A stretch of DNA of 7,773 bases from an uncultured Eubacteriales bacterium (GTDB lineage: Bacteria; Bacillota; Clostridia; Oscillospirales; Oscillospiraceae): NCBI GenBank assembly GCA_900544405.1, contig UQVA01000045.1, positions 1-7,773 of the forward strand, given 5' to 3'. The translations under genes and the position numbers were made by a program. This document shows, piece after piece, positions 1-5,403 of this stretch (position 1 is the stretch's first letter; each line of letters opens with the position of its first letter). The notes below the pieces were generated by a model. That model did no database searches. It worked only from the letters and a program-made list of their open reading frames with translations, and had not been told where the DNA came from.

Positions 1-61
1 GGCAGTCATGAATATTTCTATTCGCTGCGCGGGGCACAACCCCCAGGGGAAGGCTATTTTG

Positions 62-82
62 CGCCCTTCGGGGCGGTTTTTT
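62..82 (+). terminator. Rho-independent terminator of an upstream plus-strand gene
   Basis: A 5-bp GC stem (CGCCC at 62-66 with GGGCG at 71-75) is capped by the stable tetraloop TTCG and followed by G and six T residues. The T tract lies on the plus strand, so it should end a transcript that enters from the left of the window. On the minus strand the hairpin is followed by an A-rich run, so it is unlikely to terminate the convergent gene at 88-630. No coding region or recognisable RNA could be assigned to positions 1-61. Confidence 0.75.
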
Positions 83-87
83 GTTTC

Positions 88-630
88 TCAGTACAACCCG
101 CCGGAGAGGCTGACGATCGCCAGGACGAGGCACACGCCGCCCAGGACACGGTAGAAGATCAGCGCCATGCCGCTGGGTTCGGAATCCCGGAAAAACATCC
201 CGTGGGAAAGGAACCAGAAGGCCCTGGGGAAAATGAGCATGGCCGCTCCCACGATGAGGAACGCCCAGAAGAAAGCGGTGAAATGCACGACGGGTATGGG
301 GTGCTCCTCTGTCAGGAAACTTGCAAGTACGCCGGGGGCAAGGTAGCGCCGGGTGTCGATGTTGGAAATATCGTCTGTTACCGAGACCGTTCCGCCAGAA
401 ATATGGACGGGACAGGCCTCCCCGTCCGGATAAAACAGCAGATAGTTTAGCCCCTGGTCCTCAAAATGGTAGACATCCTCCCGAAATGTGATGGTCCCCT
501 TGACGTAGTCCACAGTCACAGTGTCGCTGCCATATTGCTTCGTAACTTGCTGTTGTGCGGGCGCAGCACACCCGCATAACAGCAAAACAATGAGGACGAT
601 AGAGGCGAGTTTCCGGAAAATACGGTCCAT
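88..630 (-). CDS. Small lipoprotein-like membrane protein of unknown function
   Basis: The predicted protein has 180 residues. The start at 630 is chosen over one 30 bases upstream because AAGGAG lies six bases before it and the protein then opens with a typical lipoprotein signal: positive residues (R3, R6, K7), a hydrophobic core at 8-18, and a lipobox ending LCGC with Cys21 as the likely lipidated residue. Residues 22-112 look like an extracytoplasmic beta-rich region. Two further hydrophobic segments follow at about 114-135 and 157-177, joined by a short loop containing RDSEPSG. The C-terminal two-helix part resembles small DUF6199-type membrane domains from memory; this is a weak assignment. 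It lies downstream of the cytidylate kinase-like gene with a 130-base gap containing a hairpin and no convincing promoter, so it may depend on read-through. Function unknown. Confidence 0.65.
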   Translation of the reverse strand: MDRIFRKLASIVLIVLLLCGCAAPAQQQVTKQYGSDTVTVDYVKGTITFREDVYHFEDQGLNYLLFYPDGEACPVHISGGTVSVTDDISNIDTRRYLAPGVLASFLTEEHPIPVVHFTAFFWAFLIVGAAMLIFPRAFWFLSHGMFFRDSEPSGMALIFYRVLGGVCLVLAIVSLSGGLY

Positions 631-666
631 GAAGCGCTCCTTCCTGTGATGCAGCGTCACGCAGAT

Positions 667-697
667 ACAAACAAGGTCCCTTCAAAAAGAAGGGACC
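667..697 (-). terminator. Hairpin with U-containing tail after the kinase-like gene
   Basis: A perfect 9-bp inverted repeat (GGTCCCTTC at 675-683 with GAAGGGACC at 689-697) encloses a five-base loop. Read on the minus strand the loop is TTTTT and the stem is followed by TTGTTTGT. This fits an intrinsic terminator for the gene at 761-1399. The tail is interrupted by G residues, so termination may be partial, which would let some transcripts reach the lipoprotein-like gene. Confidence 0.6.
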
Positions 698-760
698 CGT
701 TCAAGGTTGATTTGCGGCGAACGGTTGACCCGATATGCGGGATTTTTCCGGCGCATCTGT

Positions 761-1399
761 TTACTTTTTCTCCGTCACCGGCGGCTCCACATGGTTGGCG
801 CCCATGGCCATTTCGGCAATGATGTCGGCGCAGGTCTCGATGCCCAGGGTGCTGGATTTCAGGCACAGGTCGTAATTCTTGGCCTCGCCCCAGTTCCGGC
901 CGGTGTAGTGCTGATAGTTCACCTTCCGGCGCTTATCCTTCTCGTTGAGCCGGTTCTGAGGGCTCTTTTCGGACTCGCCGTAGAGCCGCACGATCCGGTC
1001 CGCCCGGAAGTCCATGTCGGCGTGGATAAAGACGTTCAGGGTGTCCTTCCGGTCCTTGAGGATGTAGTCCGCATTCCGGCCCACGATGACGCAGGGACCT
1101 TTCTCGGCCAGCTGCAGAATGACGTTGCACTGGATGTTCCACAGGAAATCCGCCGTGGACAGGCCATTCATCACGCCGGGGACCCCCTGGGGGGCAAAGG
1201 CGTAGGAGAACAGACTGGTTCCGGGGGAATGCTCCCCGTGATCTTCCACAAATTTCGGCGCAAAGCCGGATTCCAGTGCGATCTGGTTCACCAGTTCTTT
1301 ATCATAAAACGGAATATCCAGCTTCTGAGCCACCAGACGGCCAATGCTCCGGCCGCCGCTGCCAAACTCACGGCTGATGGTAATGATGTTCTTTTCCAT
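761..1399 (-). CDS. Cytidylate kinase-like family protein (P-loop kinase)
   Basis: The 212-residue protein begins with an atypical P-loop, ISREFGSGGRSIG at residues 8-20, which is the hallmark of the cytidylate kinase-like family (AAA_26 type, PF13189), common in Clostridia and distinct from housekeeping Cmk. Further support comes from YDKEL near residue 32, the VIVGRNADYIL segment at about 104-114 (many relatives have GRCADYIL, so the Cys is Asn here), an Arg-rich lid at about 143-159 and a YDLCL segment near 175. The fold suggests nucleotide phosphorylation or a regulatory nucleotide-binding role; the true substrate is not known for the family. The start has AAGGAGG nine bases upstream (1409-1415) and a consensus promoter at 1445-1473. 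It follows dapA by 104 bases without a strong terminator between them. The C-terminal tail, rich in Pro, Glu and Lys, is probably disordered. Confidence 0.88.
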   Translation of the reverse strand: MEKNIITISREFGSGGRSIGRLVAQKLDIPFYDKELVNQIALESGFAPKFVEDHGEHSPGTSLFSYAFAPQGVPGVMNGLSTADFLWNIQCNVILQLAEKGPCVIVGRNADYILKDRKDTLNVFIHADMDFRADRIVRLYGESEKSPQNRLNEKDKRRKVNYQHYTGRNWGEAKNYDLCLKSSTLGIETCADIIAEMAMGANHVEPPVTEKK

Positions 1400-1444
1400 T
1401 TGCTGTAACCTCCTTGGATGAGGGGACTCCCTCTATCTGGTAAT

Positions 1445-1473
1445 AGTATAGCAAATCGTTCGCAAAAAGTCAA
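1445..1473 (-). promoter_or_regulatory. SigA-type promoter for the cytidylate kinase-like gene
   Basis: Read on the minus strand, TTGACT (-35, 1468-1473) and TATACT (-10, 1445-1450) are separated by exactly 17 bases. Transcription would start near 1438, giving a leader of about 40 bases. The leader holds a small GAGGG/CCCTC hairpin at 1420-1433 just ahead of the ribosome binding site. Confidence 0.85.
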
Positions 1474-1503
1474 ACGCTTTTGGAAGAAAGCACGGAAAAC
1501 TCG

Positions 1504-2382
1504 TTACAGCTCCGGCAGGGCGGCTTTCAGCCCGGCCAGCGTTTCCTCGGCGGGACCGGTCAGGGGCAGGCGGCACTGGCCACAGTCAAAGCCCAGCAAT
1601 TCCAGAGCCGCTTTCACGGGAATGGGGTTCGTTTCCCGGAAAAGAAGGTCGTTCAAGGGCGTCAGAGAAAGGCTCAGGGCGGCGGCAGTGTCCAGATCAC
1701 CGTCCAGAGCGGCCGCCGCCATGGCCTGGACCCGCTCCGGGAACAGATTGGCTGTGACGGATATGACCCCGTTGGCTCCCAAGGTTATGGCCGGGACTGT
1801 CAGGGCATCATTCCCGGTCCAGACGGCGAACCGGGGACCGCAGGCGGCTAAAATCCGGCTGACCTTGCTTATGTCGGAAGATGCTTCCTTGACCCCGACA
1901 ATGTTCGCTATCCGGCTGAGCCGCCGGTAGACGCCGACGGGGATGTCCGAGCCGGTGCGGCCGGGGACGTTGTAGAGAATGATCGGAATTTTGACTGCAT
2001 GGGCCACGGATAAGTAATGGGCGAACAGGCCCTCCGCTGTGGGTTTATTGTAGTAGGGACTGACCACCAGCAGACCGTCGGCCCCGGCTTCCTCCGCCGC
2101 CATGCTCAGGTCTACGGTGTGGGCGGTGGAATTGCTGCCGGTTCCGGCGAGAATTTTGCACCGGTCCCCCACGAATTCCTTGCACCGGCGGATAAGCTCC
2201 AGCTTTTCGTGGTCGGTAAGCGTGGGGGCTTCGCCGGTGGTCCCGGCAATGACCACGGCGGGAATGTGGGCGTCCAACTGCCGTTGGAGCAGCCGGAGCA
2301 TCATGGGGTAATTCACGGAATTTCCCAGAAACGGGGTGACAAGGGCCGTGCAGGCCCCTTGAAAAAAGACGTTTTCCATCAT
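1504..2382 (-). CDS. dapA: 4-hydroxy-tetrahydrodipicolinate synthase
   Basis: DapA condenses pyruvate with L-aspartate-4-semialdehyde, the first committed step of diaminopimelate and lysine synthesis in the cytoplasm. The 292-residue length is typical of this TIM-barrel family. Family landmarks are all present: GTTGE at 47-51 with the hydroxyl residues Thr48 and Thr49, YYNKP at 110-114 with Tyr111, YNVPGRTG at 137-144 with Tyr137 and the substrate-binding Arg142, and VKEAS with the Schiff-base Lys165. These match E. coli Thr44, Thr45, Tyr107, Tyr133, Arg138 and Lys161 with a constant offset of four. The start is the first of two tandem ATG codons, seven bases after GGAGG. No other lysine gene is adjacent, and no lysine riboswitch or T-box leader fits in the short divergent gap. 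A promoter for it was not resolved. Confidence 0.96.
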   Translation of the reverse strand: MMENVFFQGACTALVTPFLGNSVNYPMMLRLLQRQLDAHIPAVVIAGTTGEAPTLTDHEKLELIRRCKEFVGDRCKILAGTGSNSTAHTVDLSMAAEEAGADGLLVVSPYYNKPTAEGLFAHYLSVAHAVKIPIILYNVPGRTGSDIPVGVYRRLSRIANIVGVKEASSDISKVSRILAACGPRFAVWTGNDALTVPAITLGANGVISVTANLFPERVQAMAAAALDGDLDTAAALSLSLTPLNDLLFRETNPIPVKAALELLGFDCGQCRLPLTGPAEETLAGLKAALPEL

Positions 2383-2429
2383 GTTGATCCCTCCAGGCCA
2401 ATCTATGCGGAAATGTTTGGATTTGCCTA

Positions 2430-2458
2430 TTGAAAAATATGGTCGAATCTGTTACACT
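2430..2458 (+). promoter_or_regulatory. SigA-type promoter for the Cys-rich membrane protein gene
   Basis: TTGAAA (-35, 2430-2435) and TACACT (-10, 2453-2458) are 17 bases apart in the AT-rich gap between the divergent dapA and the gene at 2501. The start point would be near 2465, leaving a leader of about 36 bases. This supports the start at 2501, because an upstream in-frame ATG at 2381 would lie before the promoter. Confidence 0.75.
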
Positions 2459-2500
2459 GAAGCTGGAATACCCCAAAAATTACATACGGAGGGACGTACC

Positions 2501-3391
2501 ATGGCGGAAACCTATTGCGGAAAAAACTGTTCGGAATGTGCGGAATACCAGAACTCCCTTTGTCCCGGATGCAGGCAGGGCCCGGGAAGCTGGTTGGGGA
2601 ACGATTGCGACATTGCCCAGTGTGCCCGGGATAAGGGCTGCGCCACCTGCCTGGGCTGTGATTCGGAAAAGACTTGCATTTTGTGCGCCGGGGCTTCGGT
2701 GATGCCGGAGCGGCGGAAGCAGCGGGCGGCGGCCAAGGAAGCCGGGCAGGCCCTGCGCCGTCAGCGCAAGGATGTGGGGAAGTGGCTCTGGATCTACTTC
2801 TGGATGCTGATACCCTCGCTGATTGTTTCCTTTATGACCAACAATACCATTGTGCAGGCGCTGCCCGGGCTGAAATTCCCGGGGGAAATTCTGGGCATTC
2901 TGGTGGGCATTGCGGAGTGCGTGCTGCTGTTCCTGCTCTCCAAGGAGGAACAGAACTACGGCTATGCGGCCTGGGCAATGGTGCCAGTGATTGTCATAAG
3001 TGTACCGGATGTTATATACCATGCAGGGTATTTTAAAACGTCGCCTTCTCTGACGCATATACTGGCGATCATGTCGCTTTTAGCGGCTGCTTCGACCGCC
3101 GTAATGAGTTATTTTGAGTGCAAGGCGAATAGAAACGTTTTGACCGACGTGGATGCAAGGCTTTCGGAAAAGTGGAGAAAGCTTTGGGGCCAATATAGGA
3201 TCGCTTGGATTTTATTGTGGATCGCTTGGACTTTATTGTATGCAAGCGAGGCGTTGGCATTGATTCGAATTACTGCCGTGAAAGTTTTAGGGGGCATGGT
3301 GCTGGTTGCCGCAAACATCGGTTTGATCGTCGTGGGCATCCAGCGGCTCATTTATCTGTACAAAACGGCCAAACTTTTCCGGGAGCCGTAA
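2501..3391 (+). CDS. Cys-rich N-terminal domain fused to a six-helix membrane protein
   Basis: The 296-residue protein starts at the ATG eight bases after GGAGG. Residues 1-62 carry twelve cysteines (6, 10, 13, 21, 24, 36, 41, 47, 50, 53, 59, 62) in CxxxCxxC, CxxC and CxxCxxC spacings, opening with YCGKNCSECAEY. This opening resembles the DUF3795-type Cys-rich domains, which are likely metal binding; that match is from memory. A basic linker (about 69-93) precedes about six hydrophobic helices at roughly 94-113, 128-147, 155-174, 184-204, 232-254 and 262-285. The Cys domain should face the cytoplasm by the positive-inside rule, as no signal peptide precedes it. Helix five contains a repeated heptad, IAWILLW then IAWTLLY at 234-247, encoded by a 21-bp tandem repeat. 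The second half is AT-richer than the first. The gene stands alone between its own promoter and terminator. Its function is not recognised; metal or redox sensing at the membrane is only a guess. Confidence 0.75.
   Translation: MAETYCGKNCSECAEYQNSLCPGCRQGPGSWLGNDCDIAQCARDKGCATCLGCDSEKTCILCAGASVMPERRKQRAAAKEAGQALRRQRKDVGKWLWIYFWMLIPSLIVSFMTNNTIVQALPGLKFPGEILGILVGIAECVLLFLLSKEEQNYGYAAWAMVPVIVISVPDVIYHAGYFKTSPSLTHILAIMSLLAAASTAVMSYFECKANRNVLTDVDARLSEKWRKLWGQYRIAWILLWIAWTLLYASEALALIRITAVKVLGGMVLVAANIGLIVVGIQRLIYLYKTAKLFREP
3198..3239 (+). repeat. 21-bp in-frame tandem duplication
   Basis: Two adjacent 21-base units, 3198-3218 and 3219-3239, differ at one base (T at 3210, C at 3231). Each unit starts GGATCGCTTGGA and ends TTTATTGT. 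Being seven codons long, the repeat keeps the frame and doubles a hydrophobic heptad inside a membrane helix of the Cys-rich protein. Confidence 0.95.
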
Positions 3392-3396
3392 ATATT

Positions 3397-3428
3397 TGCC
3401 GCAGCAGAGGCCTTGCTGCGGCATTTTC
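3397..3428 (+). terminator. Rho-independent terminator after the Cys-rich membrane protein gene
   Basis: A 10-bp stem (TGCCGCAGCA at 3397-3406 with TGCTGCGGCA at 3414-3423) with a seven-base loop is followed by TTTTCTGTGT. It begins six bases after the stop codon and separates this gene from the queA transcription unit. Confidence 0.87.
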
Positions 3429-3440
3429 TGTGTCCTACCG

Positions 3441-3469
3441 TTGCACTTTCGGGCCGAATATGGTATAAT
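3441..3469 (+). promoter_or_regulatory. SigA-type promoter for queA
   Basis: TTGCAC (-35, 3441-3446) and a perfect TATAAT (-10, 3464-3469) are separated by 17 bases. Transcription would begin near 3476, giving a short leader of about 26 bases before queA. No preQ1 riboswitch could fit in so short a leader. Confidence 0.88.
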
Positions 3470-3501
3470 CCGAGAATCTATGGTGAAAAGGAGTTTTCTT
3501 T

Positions 3502-4524
3502 ATGAAAACGAAGGATTTTTGGTATGACCTGCCGGAGGAGCTGATCGCCCAGACCCCTCTGGAAAAGCGGGACGGGTCCCGGCTGATGGTGCTGGACCGG
3601 GACACGGGAGACGTGACCCATAAGCATTTTTATGACCTCATTGATTATTTGCAGCCCGGCGACTGCCTGGTGATGAACGATTCCCGGGTGCTGCCTGCAC
3701 GGCTCATGGGCCACCGGCCCACCGGCGGCGCCGTGGAGGTGCTGCTGCTGAAGGACCTGGGGGGCAAGCGCTGGGAGTGCCTGTGCCGCCCCGGCAAGAA
3801 AATGCAGGTGGGCCAGACCGTCTCCTTCGGGGACGGCAGCCTGACGGCCACGGTGGCGGAGGTCCGGGAGGACGGAAACCGGGTGGTGGAGTTCCAGTAT
3901 GAGGGGATTTTCCTGGAAATTCTGGAACGGCTGGGCAAAATGCCCCTGCCCCCCTATATCAAGGAGGAATTGCAGGACCAGGAGCGGTATCAGACCGTGT
4001 ATTCCCGGGAAAGCGGCTCCGCGGCCGCCCCTACGGCGGGCCTGCACTTCACGAAGGATCTGCTTCAGCGCATCCGGGAGAAGGGGGTCAATGAGGCTTT
4101 CGTGACGCTGCACGTTGGACTGGGGACCTTCCGGCCTGTGAAAGCAGAGGAGGTCACGGAGCATCATATGCACTCGGAATTCTGCATGATGTCCCAGGAA
4201 ACGGCGGACCTGCTGAACGAGACGAAGAAAAACGGCGGACGCATCATCTGCGTGGGGACCACCTCCTGCCGGACGCTGGAATCCCTGGTGAACGAGGACG
4301 GGACCTTCTCGGAAAAGAACGCCTGGACGGAAATTTTTATCTATCCGGGCTACCAATTCAAGGCTATGGACGGCCTTGTGACCAATTTCCACCTGCCGGA
4401 AAGCACCCTGGTGATGCTGGTGTCCGCCTTTGCGGGCCGGGAGCATATCCTGAACGCCTATAACATCGCCGTCCGGGAGCGGTACCGGTTCTTCTCCTTC
4501 GGGGATGCCATGCTTATCCTGTAA
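3502..4524 (+). CDS. queA: S-adenosylmethionine:tRNA ribosyltransferase-isomerase
   Basis: QueA transfers and rearranges the ribose of S-adenosylmethionine onto preQ1 at position 34 of tRNAs with a GUN anticodon, making epoxyqueuosine. The 340 residues match the usual family length. Typical segments are seen: an N-terminal FWYDLPEELIAQTPLEKRD, the VMNDSRVLPARL block near residues 57-68, KMPLPPYI near 147-154, the APTAGLHFT block near 176-184, HVGLGTFRPV near 204-213, and C-terminal GTTSCRTLES and TNFHLPESTLVMLVSAF blocks. AAGGAG lies eight bases before the ATG. Tgt, which supplies the preQ1-tRNA substrate, is encoded two genes downstream. There is no clear terminator after queA, so transcripts may run on into the antitoxin-like gene. 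The gene is intact; epoxyqueuosine reductase must lie elsewhere. Confidence 0.97.
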   Translation: MKTKDFWYDLPEELIAQTPLEKRDGSRLMVLDRDTGDVTHKHFYDLIDYLQPGDCLVMNDSRVLPARLMGHRPTGGAVEVLLLKDLGGKRWECLCRPGKKMQVGQTVSFGDGSLTATVAEVREDGNRVVEFQYEGIFLEILERLGKMPLPPYIKEELQDQERYQTVYSRESGSAAAPTAGLHFTKDLLQRIREKGVNEAFVTLHVGLGTFRPVKAEEVTEHHMHSEFCMMSQETADLLNETKKNGGRIICVGTTSCRTLESLVNEDGTFSEKNAWTEIFIYPGYQFKAMDGLVTNFHLPESTLVMLVSAFAGREHILNAYNIAVRERYRFFSFGDAMLIL

Positions 4525-4552
4525 ATTATAAGTATAATCTATATAAGATATA
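4525..4552. repeat. Two adjacent AT-rich palindromes upstream of the antitoxin-like gene
   Basis: ATTATA-AG-TATAAT (4525-4538) and TATAT-AAG-ATATA (4540-4552) are both perfect inverted repeats. They fill the gap between the queA stop and the -35 box at 4553. Ribbon-helix-helix antitoxins usually bind such short symmetric sites in their own promoters, so these are candidate operators. AT-rich DNA forms palindromes easily, so chance is possible. Confidence 0.4.
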
Positions 4553-4580
4553 TTGACAAAAGAACGGCCTGTGGTAAAAT
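4553..4580 (+). promoter_or_regulatory. SigA-type promoter for the antitoxin-like gene
   Basis: A consensus TTGACA (-35, 4553-4558) and TAAAAT (-10, 4575-4580) are 16 bases apart. The start point would be near 4587, only a few bases before the ribosome binding site, so the leader is very short. This promoter probably also drives the GNAT gene and tgt. Confidence 0.8.
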
Positions 4581-4603
4581 ATAGGCAAAAGGAGGGGACA
4601 TCC

Positions 4604-4816
4604 ATGGCAAAAATTTCGACAAGTATTTCCGTTGATGCAGATGTGAAAGCGCAGGCCCAGGAGCTGTTTGCGGAATTGGGACTGGACCTGTCTACGGCGG
4701 TGAACCTGTTTTTGCGGCAGTGTATTTATGAGGATGGCATCCCGTTCCTTGTAAGCCGCAGGAAACGGACGGAATCGGGATTCCCTGCGGAGGAACCGCA
4801 GCGTGCCGGGCACTGA
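4604..4816 (+). CDS. RelB/DinJ-family ribbon-helix-helix antitoxin-like protein
   Basis: The 70-residue protein begins MAKISTSISVDADVKAQA, a typical RelB/DinJ DNA-binding beta strand and first helix, followed by LGLDLSTAVNLFLRQ as the second helix and a DGIPF segment at about 45-49. GGAGG lies eight bases before this ATG; an upstream in-frame ATG at 4553 overlaps the -35 box and is rejected. Such proteins normally repress their own promoter and neutralise a RelE/YafQ ribonuclease encoded next door. No such toxin follows here. The C-terminal tail after residue 50 is short and polar, unlike the longer toxin-wrapping tails of family members of about 85-95 residues. The next gene, 17 bases on, is a GNAT acetyltransferase. 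It may be a solitary regulator, a remnant, or the partner of that GNAT. Confidence 0.87.
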   Translation: MAKISTSISVDADVKAQAQELFAELGLDLSTAVNLFLRQCIYEDGIPFLVSRRKRTESGFPAEEPQRAGH

Positions 4817-4833
4817 TTCGGAAAGAGGGTACT

Positions 4834-5403
4834 ATGGACGCTCTTGTAGATGTGACCACCTGGCGCTTGGAGACAGACCGGCTGATGCTGCGGCCGTGGC
4901 GGGAAGAGGACCTGGAAGATTTTTACCGCTACGCCAGCGTGCCGGGGGTAGGGGAGATGGCCGGTTGGGCCGCCCACGAAAACCGGGAGCAGTCTGCCGC
5001 CATTTTGAAGCTGTTTATGGATGAAAAAAAGACCCTGGCTCTGGAGGAGAAGGTCACCGGCCGGGTCATCGGCTCTCTGGGCCTGGAACCTACGGGACAC
5101 TGTGAGGACTTGCCGGAGGACTGGCGAGGCCGGGAGATCGGCTATGTGCTTGCCAAGGACCGCTGGGGGCAGGGCTTGATGCCGGAGGCGGTCCGGGCGG
5201 TCATTGCGGAGTGCTTCGGGGCGCAGGATTATGATTTTCTGACCTGCGGGCATTTCCTGAGAAACCGTCAGTCCCGGCGGGTCATTGAAAAATGCGGCTT
5301 TTCCTATTGGAAGGATATTCTGTTCCGGACCCGCATGGGGACCGAGGAGCCGACCCGGCTCTATCTGCTGAAAAACACCAAAAAAGGAGACATTCATGTT
5401 TGA
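4834..5403 (+). CDS. GNAT-family N-acetyltransferase, RimJ/RimL-like
   Basis: The 189-residue protein uses acetyl-CoA to acetylate an amine; the substrate is unknown. The family signature is clear: LETDRLMLRPWREEDLEDFYRYAS at 12-35 opens the domain, EIGYVLAKDRWGQG at 101-114 is strand four and the acetyl-CoA pyrophosphate-binding loop (motif A), and NRQSRRVIEKCGF at 144-156 is the usual C-terminal motif with Asn144 and Ser147. Relatives acetylate ribosomal protein N-termini, amino acids, antibiotics or other small molecules. The ribosome site (AGAGGG, 4-5 bases before ATG) is weaker and closer than those of its neighbours. The gene starts 17 bases after the antitoxin-like gene and its stop overlaps the tgt start by eight bases, so the three are probably one transcript with translational coupling into tgt. 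A GNAT toxin role is possible but unproven. Confidence 0.92.
   Translation: MDALVDVTTWRLETDRLMLRPWREEDLEDFYRYASVPGVGEMAGWAAHENREQSAAILKLFMDEKKTLALEEKVTGRVIGSLGLEPTGHCEDLPEDWRGREIGYVLAKDRWGQGLMPEAVRAVIAECFGAQDYDFLTCGHFLRNRQSRRVIEKCGFSYWKDILFRTRMGTEEPTRLYLLKNTKKGDIHV

Noticed and set aside
1..61. Tail of an upstream gene or structural RNA
   Set aside because: The GGGG/CCCC runs can pair in more than one way and no tRNA, tmRNA or protein end could be recognised. Only the terminator at 62-82 is supported.
707..1408. Open frame on the plus strand opposite the cytidylate kinase-like gene
   Set aside because: The minus-strand gene has a P-loop, ribosome site and promoter; the plus-strand frame has no ribosome site and crosses the opposite gene's terminator region.
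1464..1485. Weak AAAAG/CTTTT hairpin downstream of dapA as a terminator
   Set aside because: The stem is short and nearly all A-T, and it overlaps the -35 box of the next gene, so it is more likely promoter sequence than a terminator.
2381..2500. N-terminal extension of the Cys-rich membrane protein to an upstream ATG
   Set aside because: The extension would overlap the start of dapA and lie upstream of the promoter at 2430-2458, while the ATG at 2501 has a good ribosome site and begins the Cys domain.
2383..2500. Promoter or lysine riboswitch for dapA
   Set aside because: No minus-strand -35/-10 pair with good spacing was convincing, and the gap is too short and lacks structure for a lysine riboswitch or T-box.
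3478..4605. Long open frame on the minus strand opposite queA
   Set aside because: queA on the plus strand has a promoter, a ribosome site and full family motifs; the opposite frame has none of these and covers the queA promoter.
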